Part shown: in pieces, positions 36,352-45,036 of the stretch
Numbering within the stretch: the stretch's first letter is position 1
Layout: each line of letters opens with the position of its first letter
Assembly (NCBI GenBank): GCA_001800135.1
Contig: MGUU01000008.1
Span: forward strand, 88,425-152,424
Length of the DNA stretch: 64,000 nt
Direction: 5' to 3'
Source of the DNA: Elusimicrobia bacterium RIFCSPLOWO2_02_FULL_39_32
GTDB lineage: Bacteria; Elusimicrobiota; Elusimicrobia; 2-02-FULL-39-32
The notes under the pieces: model-generated
The model's input: only the letters and a program-made list of their open reading frames with translations
What the model was told of the DNA's origin: nothing
Database searches by the model: none
Position numbers and translations under genes: made by a program

Positions 36352-37117
36352 TCGCTCCCTGCAAAGAAAATTTGACCTTCTCTACCTGCTCACCTACAAA
36401 GAAATTACTTTAAAATATAAAAGGACTGTCCTTGGAATTTTCTGGTCTTTGCTCAATCCAATTTTTTCAGCCCTGGTGTTTATGGTTGCCTTTAAAATCT
36501 TCATGCGTTTTAAAATTGAAAACTATACTTTTTTTTTATTGTCAGCGCTTTTCCCCTGGAATTGGTTTCTTTCCTCTATTACTATTTCAGCCAGGTCATT
36601 GGTTGACAACGTCACCTTAATAAAAAAAGTTATTTTTCCAAGACAATATCTGATCATCTCAGTAATCCTTGCCCAATTAGTTCACCTTTTTTTTTCCATG
36701 CCTATCCTTTTTGTTTTTTCACTTTATAGCAATCATGGCATCTCGTTCCTTGCATGGGGAATTGGAATTCCACTTATTATTTTGATCCAATTCGTTTTTA
36801 CATTTGGTGTGTCATTAATTATTTCCATTTCTAATACATTTTATAGAGACATAGAGTACTTAATAGCAGTGCTCATCAACCTTGCCTTTTGGATGACCCC
36901 CATCACCTATCCAATGAGCTCAATCCCTGAAAAATTTCGTTCCCTGTTTCTTTTGAACCCACTAACAAGCATTATGTCTGTCTGGCGCGGACTATTATTT
37001 GAAAATAAAATCTTATGGGATTATCTATTCATCGCTTTAGGAATTGCGATCGCTCTTTTAACGCTGGGAACTATGATTTTTAAAAAAATGGAAAAAAGGC
37101 TGGATGAGGTGCTTTAA
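36338..37117 (+). CDS. wzm: Polysaccharide ABC exporter permease (Wzm-like)
   Basis: ABC-2 type permease, 259 aa, with six predicted membrane segments (e.g. IFSALVFMVAFKIFM, FVFTFGVSLIISISN). LTYKEITLKYKRTVLG at the N-terminus is the usual cytoplasmic entry motif of O-antigen/teichoic-acid exporters. It pairs with the adjacent ATPase (TAATG coupling at 37115-37119) and would carry lipid-linked polysaccharide across the inner membrane. Confidence 0.92.
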   Translation: MFKLNRSLQRKFDLLYLLTYKEITLKYKRTVLGIFWSLLNPIFSALVFMVAFKIFMRFKIENYTFFLLSALFPWNWFLSSITISARSLVDNVTLIKKVIFPRQYLIISVILAQLVHLFFSMPILFVFSLYSNHGISFLAWGIGIPLIILIQFVFTFGVSLIISISNTFYRDIEYLIAVLINLAFWMTPITYPMSSIPEKFRSLFLLNPLTSIMSVWRGLLFENKILWDYLFIALGIAIALLTLGTMIFKKMEKRLDEVL

Positions 37118-37857
37118 TGTCAAAGATTATTGAAGTCAAACATCTCATTAAAAAATTTCCAATGATAAAAAATCAAAGGGCATTCAAAGAAATGGTGGTT
37201 AATCTGCATCGCTTTTCTCCAAAAAAAAATAATGAACATTTTATTGCTCTAAATTCCATAAATTTCAGCGTAGAAAAAGGGGAATGTTTGGGAATCATTG
37301 GAAAAAATGGGGCTGGCAAAAGCACACTCCTGTCCCTTCTTCTAGGAACCAGCTATCCAACTGAAGGAGAATTAAAAGTTTATGGAAAAAGAACCCCTCT
37401 TTTAGAATTGGGAGCTGGATTTCATCCGGATCTTACCGGCAGAGAAAACATCGTATTAAATGGAGTCCTCTTAGGATTAACCAAAAAAGAGGTGCTGGCG
37501 CGACAAGAAGAGATCATTCAATTTTCTGAAATATCCGAATTCATTGATATGCCGGTAAGAACCTACTCAGCAGGCATGTACATGAGGCTTGCTTTCTCTG
37601 TGGCCATCTGCACAGACCCTGAAATTCTATTGATTGATGAAATCTTGGCTGTTGGGGATGAATCCTTTCAAAAAAAATCTCAAGGGGCATTAATCCCATT
37701 AATTAAAAGCGGTGTCACTACAGTATTTGTATCGCACAATTTAGAAGAGGTAAAAAAAATATGTAATCGAGCCCTTTGGCTAGACCATGGAAACATAATG
37801 GCTGAAGGGTCAGCGCCTGAAGTAATCTCTCAATACCTTCATAAAATTAACCAGTAA
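37117..37857 (+). CDS. wzt: Polysaccharide ABC exporter ATPase (Wzt-like)
   Basis: ATP-binding subunit for the Wzm-like permease, 246 aa. Walker A is GIIGKNGAGKST, the signature YSAGMYMRLAF, and Walker B EILLIDEILAVGDE. It ends soon after the nucleotide-binding domain, so it lacks the C-terminal carbohydrate-binding domain used by some Wzt proteins to recognise a capped O-antigen. Export would then not depend on a terminal cap. It shares one base with wzm at the junction. Confidence 0.92.
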   Translation: MSKIIEVKHLIKKFPMIKNQRAFKEMVVNLHRFSPKKNNEHFIALNSINFSVEKGECLGIIGKNGAGKSTLLSLLLGTSYPTEGELKVYGKRTPLLELGAGFHPDLTGRENIVLNGVLLGLTKKEVLARQEEIIQFSEISEFIDMPVRTYSAGMYMRLAFSVAICTDPEILLIDEILAVGDESFQKKSQGALIPLIKSGVTTVFVSHNLEEVKKICNRALWLDHGNIMAEGSAPEVISQYLHKINQ

Positions 37858-37867
37858 TATAAATTAA

Positions 37868-40033
37868 ATGAAATGGTTTTTTATCTTTTCTTGGATTTGT
37901 TTTGTCTATATCTTTTTCGCGGTTAATACGTTCCCTCATTTTTTTAATCTCTACGAAAATCAAATTCATAAAATCATAAAACAATTTTCCAATGATAAAA
38001 ATCTTCAAAAACCAAAAGAATTCTCTCCAACCCATAACCTGGAAAAAATAACCAATACCACACCTACTCCTCTAGAAAAAAAAATTGAACAAATCGCATC
38101 AACCGAACAAAAAAATGAACCTTTGTACCATATTTTTCAATTAGGGATATGGTTCTGGATCATGATTAATTCTTATTTAGTGGGCAAGGGAATTCTAAAT
38201 GGATTGAAATTGGACGATGTAAAAAACTGTTTTATAAGTTCGATTGCCCTAGGATTAGGGTTCTTCTCTTATCTTTTACTGGCGCTTGGCTTGAGTGGGC
38301 TCCTGTTAAAAAATATCGTATTTTTTATTTTAATACTGACCTTTCTTATATTTTTTAAGAATTTCCAACACTTCAATGCTGATTTCAAATCTGCCTTTGA
38401 AAAATTCCCAAGAAAACGGTTTCAACTTTATCTTATTCTTCCGCTTGTAGGAATCATTCTACTCCTTCTCCTTCGCTCTTTTATCCCAGATCAATTCTAC
38501 GACTCCTTACAATATCACCTCGCGTTGCCACAAACTTATGTGAATAGCCATAAAATTTTTAAAGTTCCATATAATTGTAATTTTGGCATGCCACAAAACA
38601 CTGAGATGCTATTTACGCTTGGTTTACTTTTAGGGGGGGATGACACCATCCCTCTTCTCTTTCAACTTACATGCGGCATATTAATCTTAAGCACCCTGAT
38701 AAATCAATCAGACCATGGAAAGTCGTTAGTTGCTCTCTTGTGGTTAACCACGCCCTTAGTGATAGAGAATTTAAGGTTTAGTAAAAGCGATCTATTTTTA
38801 TCACTTTATATCACTTTGGCGTTCTTTCTTATCGTAAATTTGAAAAATGAAAATGAGTACTACAAAAATTTAATTTTATCAGGAATCTTTGCAGGTCTTG
38901 CTTTAGGAACAAAATACACTGGAATTTTTTTTCTAGGATTTTTATCTATTATTTTATATTTAAAAATAAACGAACTAGAGAACTTAAAAAAATTAAAAAG
39001 TCTAATTATTTTTTTGAGCACCTCTCTCATCCTTTTTTTGCCTTGGCTCATTAAAAACATTGTTTTTTTTAAAAATCCTCTTTATCCTTTTTTTTCAAAT
39101 ATTCTTGGATATCAAATGATGAGGCCTGAAAATTGGATCGCTTTTGTGAATGAAAACCATCAATTTTATAATTCCTCATGGAACTTAAGTTCTATCCCAA
39201 AATTCCTCTGGAGAAATACATTTTTTGGATTTGAATACCCCAGCATGAATTTTATTGGGCCACTCTGGTTTGCTTTTTTACCAGTGCTCATATTTTTTAG
39301 TTACAAAATCAATAAATTAAAACCATTTCTACTTTTTATTCTGATTACGGTTATTGTTGGCTCAACTCAAACCACTTTGGCGCGTTATTTCATCCTGCCT
39401 ATCCTTGCACTCTTAAGTTTTGTCCTCATCCATACAATCTTTGCTATTGAAAATATATTTTTAAAAAAAACTTTAACAACCCTACTCTTATTTGGCATAC
39501 TGATTCAAAGTATTGGTTGCTTGCCATTTCTAGAACAAGTTTCTTTTGGAAGAAAAGCTTTTTTTGGGTTAAATAAAGAAAAAAAATCACAACTCTATCC
39601 AGAGGGTTATTTTGCAAGCGTTGGGTGGGTTAATTCAAATCTTTCTCAAGAAAAAAAACTTCTTTTTATTGGTGAAACCAAGACTCATCTTTTTAAGGTC
39701 CCCTGCATCGCTCCTTCAGCTCATAATGAGCATTTAATTTCAATTTTACTGCAAAACGCTAAAACTGGGGATGAATTATATAAAAAATTAAATAGCTTAA
39801 GAATTACTCATATACTCTTCAATAGCAATGAGTTCTTGCGCCTGAAAAATTACCCAATGTTTTACTTAAATTCTGAACAAGTTAATAACCTCATTAATTT
39901 TTGGGAAAAACATCTCTCTCTCAAATATCAAAATAATTCAACTTCTATCTATGAGTTAGTAGAGCATAATAATGGTCTTAGCATGGCTCCGAAAGAAATT
40001 AAAAAAACTCTTTTAAAATTAAATGTGCCCTAG
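37868..40033 (+). CDS. Multi-pass membrane protein, probable GT-C glycosyltransferase
   Basis: A 721-aa integral membrane protein with roughly 11-13 hydrophobic segments. The first cytoplasm/periplasm segment at ~25-95 is charged, then LILPLVGIILLLLL and many later helices follow. A loop with DQFYDSLQYHLALPQTY contains acidic residues of the kind found in GT39/ArnT-like enzymes that use polyprenyl-phosphate sugars. The C-terminal ~130 residues are soluble and periplasmic in style. Family assignment is by topology and context only; acceptor and donor unknown. Confidence 0.65.
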   Translation: MKWFFIFSWICFVYIFFAVNTFPHFFNLYENQIHKIIKQFSNDKNLQKPKEFSPTHNLEKITNTTPTPLEKKIEQIASTEQKNEPLYHIFQLGIWFWIMINSYLVGKGILNGLKLDDVKNCFISSIALGLGFFSYLLLALGLSGLLLKNIVFFILILTFLIFFKNFQHFNADFKSAFEKFPRKRFQLYLILPLVGIILLLLLRSFIPDQFYDSLQYHLALPQTYVNSHKIFKVPYNCNFGMPQNTEMLFTLGLLLGGDDTIPLLFQLTCGILILSTLINQSDHGKSLVALLWLTTPLVIENLRFSKSDLFLSLYITLAFFLIVNLKNENEYYKNLILSGIFAGLALGTKYTGIFFLGFLSIILYLKINELENLKKLKSLIIFLSTSLILFLPWLIKNIVFFKNPLYPFFSNILGYQMMRPENWIAFVNENHQFYNSSWNLSSIPKFLWRNTFFGFEYPSMNFIGPLWFAFLPVLIFFSYKINKLKPFLLFILITVIVGSTQTTLARYFILPILALLSFVLIHTIFAIENIFLKKTLTTLLLFGILIQSIGCLPFLEQVSFGRKAFFGLNKEKKSQLYPEGYFASVGWVNSNLSQEKKLLFIGETKTHLFKVPCIAPSAHNEHLISILLQNAKTGDELYKKLNSLRITHILFNSNEFLRLKNYPMFYLNSEQVNNLINFWEKHLSLKYQNNSTSIYELVEHNNGLSMAPKEIKKTLLKLNVP

Positions 40034-40114
40034 CAGACTCACATTCTTCAACTCAATGGGCTCAAAATCTATTTTTATGTCTGACATTACAAAACTTACA
40101 TCTATTTTTAAATC

Positions 40115-41698
40115 ATGAAATCAAAAACTTTTTTCTTAAATATTTTTCTTTGGATATTTTTCGTCCTGCATGGAACGGTTTTCTTATCCCTTTTACCTTT
40201 ATGGGAAGGCTTTGATGAGTGGTTACATTATAGTTACATTGCTTATATTTCAAGAACAGGTAAGATTCCAGATCAGACCTCGCCTTCTGTGCCGGAAGAA
40301 ATATTTGAATCTTTAAAAATAAGTCCCGGATCGGTCGAGAACAAACGCGTGGGATATAAAACATTTTGGAATTCTTCTGAAAAACCAGTAAGAGATCAGT
40401 TAAACGCAATCACCCAATTAAAGAATCATGATCAATCGCCATTTACGATCTCTAATTGGCAAGCACAACATCCGCCGCTATATTACCTATTGTTTTCACC
40501 AATCTATAAAATTTACCAAAACTCTAGTCTGGTTCATACTGTAATAACCTTAAGATGGATTTCTATTGTTCTTGTCAGCCTGGGATTTCTGCCGCTTTAT
40601 GTTCTGTTTAGACTATTCTTTTCACCCCTGGAATCCTCTATTGGACTCCTGCTTTTTGCAGTTTACCCTTCTACTTTTATACTCTTTGGACATCTCACTA
40701 ATGATGCCTTAGCCTTTCCTCTATTTTCCACACTCATTCTACTTTGCTTTCTTCAATTAAAAAATGGCATTTCAAGAATTCATTCGATTTTAATCGGGTT
40801 ATTTTTAGGGTTGGGAATTATAACAAAACTTTATTTTTTAACAGCCACGATCCCTATAGTTTTTATTTACCTAAGATCATTTATCTCTTATAAACATGAA
40901 AAAAAATATGTTTTAATAAACTTCCTGATCTTAATTATTACTGCTGGAGCACTCTCCATGCCATGGTTTTATCACAATTGGCATACTTATGGGACATGGA
41001 ATTCCACCTTCCATGCTACGATTTTAAAAAACATAGATTTTCTTGATAAATTTTACTCAGTGACTAAGGTAAATTGGAAAGGTTTTTTTATCTCTAATAA
41101 TATTGGATTACTCTGGGCAGGAAATTGGTCTTTTGTATCCTTCCCAAGTTTCATTTATAAATGTTTTAGCTACCTACTATTGATCATTGGCTTAGTTTTT
41201 TGTTTTAAATTAATTCTCTGCCCATTGGATAAAAACAAAAATGATTTTCTATTACTTTTATTTTCAATTTCTTTTCTTTTTGGTTTGATGCACCATCAAT
41301 TACAAATAAGAATGGCTGGGACTATGGATTCCATGGGGGGTTGGTATTGGAGTATTCTTTTACCTAATCATATTTTGATTTACATGATATCTTTAAAATT
41401 TATAACTAAAAAATATTTTCATCACTTTCTAATCTTTACGCTAGCTCTAACTTTTTTCCTTACCTATTGGGGACAATTTAATTTTCTATTACCCTATTAT
41501 TCTGGCTACTTTGAAAAAGAAGTTCTTTCTCAACATATCCTAAATAAATATCCTTTTTTAACTGCCCTGCAAAGGATATCCAGTTTAAATGGGATACGCA
41601 ATCACAGTATTCTTTTTTTTATTGTTATGGAAATTTTATTGTTTAATACCATCTTATTTTCTTTATGGTCACAAATAAAAAGGGAAAATCCCATTTAA
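40115..41698 (+). CDS. Multi-pass membrane protein, probable GT-C glycosyltransferase
   Basis: A 527-aa membrane protein with about 11 hydrophobic segments. Early residues PLWEGFDEWLHYSYIAYI contain the acidic pair expected in the first periplasmic loop of GT-C enzymes, and QHPPLYYLLFSPIY is the HPPLYY motif widely seen in GT39-type and DUF2142-like proteins. It is separated from its upstream neighbour by an 81-nt gap without clear signals. It most likely transfers a sugar from a polyprenyl carrier on the periplasmic face. Confidence 0.65.
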   Translation: MKSKTFFLNIFLWIFFVLHGTVFLSLLPLWEGFDEWLHYSYIAYISRTGKIPDQTSPSVPEEIFESLKISPGSVENKRVGYKTFWNSSEKPVRDQLNAITQLKNHDQSPFTISNWQAQHPPLYYLLFSPIYKIYQNSSLVHTVITLRWISIVLVSLGFLPLYVLFRLFFSPLESSIGLLLFAVYPSTFILFGHLTNDALAFPLFSTLILLCFLQLKNGISRIHSILIGLFLGLGIITKLYFLTATIPIVFIYLRSFISYKHEKKYVLINFLILIITAGALSMPWFYHNWHTYGTWNSTFHATILKNIDFLDKFYSVTKVNWKGFFISNNIGLLWAGNWSFVSFPSFIYKCFSYLLLIIGLVFCFKLILCPLDKNKNDFLLLLFSISFLFGLMHHQLQIRMAGTMDSMGGWYWSILLPNHILIYMISLKFITKKYFHHFLIFTLALTFFLTYWGQFNFLLPYYSGYFEKEVLSQHILNKYPFLTALQRISSLNGIRNHSILFFIVMEILLFNTILFSLWSQIKRENPI

Positions 41699-41715
41699 GA
41701 ATAGTGAACAACATC

Positions 41716-43026
41716 ATGAAAACAGTCAACTCTTTGAAATGTGTCCTAAAAAAATCCTATTGCTGGTTATTCTATTTAGGCCTGGGTTTCATGGTAACCG
41801 GGGATTTTCCAAGATTTCCCTTTGGAATAGAGGAAAGGAAAATCCTATTTCTCGCATTCTCCTGGCCTAAGCTCTACATTATCTTTTTTTCACTTTCATT
41901 TTTATCCTACATTTTTTCCAACGGGCTTGATATTAATAAAATTAAAAAATTTAGATTTTTATTGACCCCACTATGCTTTTTATTCACTTCCTTTTTACTC
42001 TCAGCCCTATTCTCAAGCAACCTGCTTTTAAGCCTCCATGCTTTTATTCTTTCAACAATTGTCTTGTTGTTTTTAATATTTTTCGCAATATTGTTAGAAG
42101 ATAAAAATATTGCATCAATTGCATGGACACTCATTTCTCTATCTATTTTATTTCTAGCTCTAAGAGTTATTTTCTGGAGAGCCAATGAAAGCCTCTCTTT
42201 AGGCGCGTATCATGTAGGAAATAATTCATGGCTGGGTAAGCTACAAATAACTTGGGTGCTTAATTTTTTTGCTCCATTCTTCCTTGCAAACACCTTAGGC
42301 AATAAGGATAAAATCTTTAAAATTATGAATGCTTTGGTTTGGTTGGTTTCAGCTTTAGCCATTATCACTCTCTATTCGAGAACAGGCTTCTTAACCTTGA
42401 TCCTAACAACAACCTTAATTTTTGTAATGAACATGGGTCACTTTAAAAAATTGCTTCTGTCAACCTCTTTATTTGCTTCTGTTTTCCTATTTTCTCTATT
42501 AAATAATTCATTCATGAAGACTCAATTATTTTCATCTCTAATAAATTTTTATAAAGATCCTGGCATAAAAAATAGGATCAATATTTGGAAAGAATCTTTT
42601 CAAATGTTTACGGATCATCCCATTACTGGCATTGGATTTGGAACTTATGACCACATCGCTTATACACAATACTTAACCCAGTTGGATCAGTTTGCAGGGA
42701 TTAAGAATACGTTTTTTAAGAATGGATGGCATGCTCATAATTTTATGCTACACACCTTAACAGAGACTGGCCTGTTCGGTTTTTTTTCCTGGATTTATAT
42801 TTGCTATACTATTTTTTTATATATACGAATCTATACCTCTCATACAGTAAATAAACTAAAAAGTTCCATACTTGTTTCATTATTTTTTTCATTCTTTATT
42901 CTTTCAAGCACTGAAAATCTTTTAGCGGTTAGGGTACATGAAAGTTTTCGCATGAATCTTACTTTCTGGTTTCTAGTTCTATATGCTTTAGGCTCTCTCA
43001 CTCAAGAGAATGAACGGTTAACTTGA
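41716..43026 (+). CDS. O-antigen ligase/polymerase (Wzy_C family)
   Basis: A 436-aa membrane protein with about ten helices and the large periplasmic loop of the Wzy_C/RfaL family. The loop carries the typical KNRINIWKESFQMFTDHPITGIGFG and GWHAHNFMLHTLTETG signatures, the latter holding the conserved His. It either polymerises repeat units or ligates glycan to lipid A core; with an ABC exporter present, a ligase is the simpler reading. ATG 41716 is preferred over 41665, which lies inside the upstream gene. Confidence 0.8.
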   Translation: MKTVNSLKCVLKKSYCWLFYLGLGFMVTGDFPRFPFGIEERKILFLAFSWPKLYIIFFSLSFLSYIFSNGLDINKIKKFRFLLTPLCFLFTSFLLSALFSSNLLLSLHAFILSTIVLLFLIFFAILLEDKNIASIAWTLISLSILFLALRVIFWRANESLSLGAYHVGNNSWLGKLQITWVLNFFAPFFLANTLGNKDKIFKIMNALVWLVSALAIITLYSRTGFLTLILTTTLIFVMNMGHFKKLLLSTSLFASVFLFSLLNNSFMKTQLFSSLINFYKDPGIKNRINIWKESFQMFTDHPITGIGFGTYDHIAYTQYLTQLDQFAGIKNTFFKNGWHAHNFMLHTLTETGLFGFFSWIYICYTIFLYIRIYTSHTVNKLKSSILVSLFFSFFILSSTENLLAVRVHESFRMNLTFWFLVLYALGSLTQENERLT

Positions 43027-43111
43027 AATTTTAGTTATGGTCTTCAAAAACCGACAGCGTGCGGGAACATCGTAACAGCTTAAAGGAAAGATTAATAATC
43101 AATTAAAATTT

Positions 43112-44956
43112 ATGCCAAACCTACTACAAGCTATCTTAAAAAATAAAAATGTGGCTAGAAAACTCTACTACACAATCTATCGTATTATTGACTCTCTTAG
43201 ATCAGACGGGTTAGAAACTACTTTTCAAAAAATTCTTTACCGCTTAAAAAATAAAAAAATATGGGTTAATGAAAAATATCTTGAAAGCAACTTTTTAGAT
43301 CCAAATGAAATTTATCAAATTTGGGTGAAAAAAAATGGAATAAACACTGAAAAATTTAAAGAGCTAAATCGTCTTTCATACCAATTCTCTTACAGTCCTG
43401 TGATTAGCATTGTTATGCCAACCTATAAAAGCGATATCTATTATTTAAAAAAAACATTGGATAGTATTCTTTCACAATCTTATCCTTTTTGGGAACTTTG
43501 TATTTGTGATGATGGTTCCAATCAACCTGAACTAATTGATACTTTAAAAAATGCTGCGGAGCGAGAAATGAGAATTCGCCTGGCTTTTAACCAAGCAAAC
43601 TTAGGAATCGTTGCTGCCTCAAGTAAAGCCTCCTCTTTGGCAAGCGGTGAGTTCATCACATTTATTGATCAAGATGACCTGATGACAAAAGACGCTTTGT
43701 ACCGCGCTGTTGAAAAATTAAACCAGTCTCCTCAGCTAGATGTTATTTATTCTGATAATGATAAAATTGATCTCAAAGATGTGCAAAAAGAGGTTTATTT
43801 TAAACCTGATTATTCTCCAGATGAACTGCTCTGCCACAATTATATTGGTCATTTGGTTTTTATTAGGAAGAGAATTTTTAATGAGATTGGGGGATTCCTA
43901 CCTGGCTTTGACGGCGCGCAAGATTATGATCTGCTTCTTAGAGCCATCCATAAGACTGATCGAATAGCCCATATCCCTTATGTTCTTTATAGTTGGAGAA
44001 AAAGTCCCGGTTCAACCGCTTCAACGCCTATTGCTAAAAACTACGCTTACCATGCTGGCAAAAAAGCATTAGAAAGCTATTATAAAAGCATTGGAAATGA
44101 GGTAAAAGTTGATGAACCTTCTGAAAGAGGTATCTATCGTTCCCATTTCTCCATTCTTGGAAAGCCGAAAATCAGCCTGATCATCCATGTCACATCTGAA
44201 TTCTACAGTCAACGTTGCCTTAAAAGTATCTTAAAAAAAAGTAGTTATAAAAACGTCGAATTCATATGTTGTTCAGAAAATTTTCTCTCTCCTGAATTCA
44301 AAAACTCTTTTAAAAAGTATTCGTTTATTTTTGCCGAACATCTGCAAAATTTAAACAAGCCTAAGATCCTGAATATCGCAAGGCAACATGCGACTGGAAA
44401 ATATCTTCTATTTATGGATGAAAAATTAGAAATTATGCAAGAAGATTGGCTGGAATCTTTATTAGAACCAATCCAGAGAAAAGATGTTGGAGTCGTAGGA
44501 CCAAAAATTCTTGCCCTCAACAACAAGATACTCCATGGCGGCATAATCCTAGGATTGAATCAATTTATGGATGAAGCCTTTAAAGGTGTTCCTGATAAAG
44601 CCCTTATTTATAATCAACCCCATCAAATTATAAGAAACTGCAGCGCAGTCACAGGCGCATGTCTTTTGACCGATGCTCAAATTTTCAATTCGCTTGGCGG
44701 ATTTAATGAAAATGAACATCTTGAACTCCATGATATTGATTATTGTTTTAGGGTAAGAAAATCTAGCCTTTGGATTGTTTGGACGCCGTTTAGCACTTTA
44801 AGGTCACATCAAGCCAGCTCTGAATTAAACCATGTTCCTCTTGAAGAAAAAAAATCGTTTCAACTAAAATGGGATGAGTTTCTGTCCAGACCAGACCCTT
44901 TCTATAATATTAATTTAACACTTAGATACTACGATTTTTCTCCAAGAATTGACTAA
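43112..44956 (+). CDS. Two-domain GT2 glycosyltransferase
   Basis: Cytoplasmic sugar transferase of 614 aa with two GT-A modules. The first (~95-330) has VISIVMPTYKSD, CICDDGSN, FIDQDDLM (DXD-type) and GAQDYDLLLR. The second (~345-600) resembles rhamnosyltransferase-type GT2 (GVVGPKIL, TGACLLTDAQIFNSLGGF, LHDIDYCFR), but its acidic motif reads FMDEKLE. The protein probably builds the polysaccharide repeat. An 85-nt gap precedes it without recognisable signals. Confidence 0.88.
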   Translation: MPNLLQAILKNKNVARKLYYTIYRIIDSLRSDGLETTFQKILYRLKNKKIWVNEKYLESNFLDPNEIYQIWVKKNGINTEKFKELNRLSYQFSYSPVISIVMPTYKSDIYYLKKTLDSILSQSYPFWELCICDDGSNQPELIDTLKNAAEREMRIRLAFNQANLGIVAASSKASSLASGEFITFIDQDDLMTKDALYRAVEKLNQSPQLDVIYSDNDKIDLKDVQKEVYFKPDYSPDELLCHNYIGHLVFIRKRIFNEIGGFLPGFDGAQDYDLLLRAIHKTDRIAHIPYVLYSWRKSPGSTASTPIAKNYAYHAGKKALESYYKSIGNEVKVDEPSERGIYRSHFSILGKPKISLIIHVTSEFYSQRCLKSILKKSSYKNVEFICCSENFLSPEFKNSFKKYSFIFAEHLQNLNKPKILNIARQHATGKYLLFMDEKLEIMQEDWLESLLEPIQRKDVGVVGPKILALNNKILHGGIILGLNQFMDEAFKGVPDKALIYNQPHQIIRNCSAVTGACLLTDAQIFNSLGGFNENEHLELHDIDYCFRVRKSSLWIVWTPFSTLRSHQASSELNHVPLEEKKSFQLKWDEFLSRPDPFYNINLTLRYYDFSPRID

Positions 44957-45036
44957 TTCAAACCGTTATTTGTTGATTTTAAAATTTTTAGAAATTTAGA
45001 GAAACGTTCTAAAAAAACAACCTTGTTCCAATATTA

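Noticed and set aside
44985..45015. 9-bp hairpin (tttttagaa / ttctaaaaa) between two glycosyltransferase genes
   Set aside because: Pure AT-rich stem without a T-tract on either side that would make it a terminator; too weak to call.
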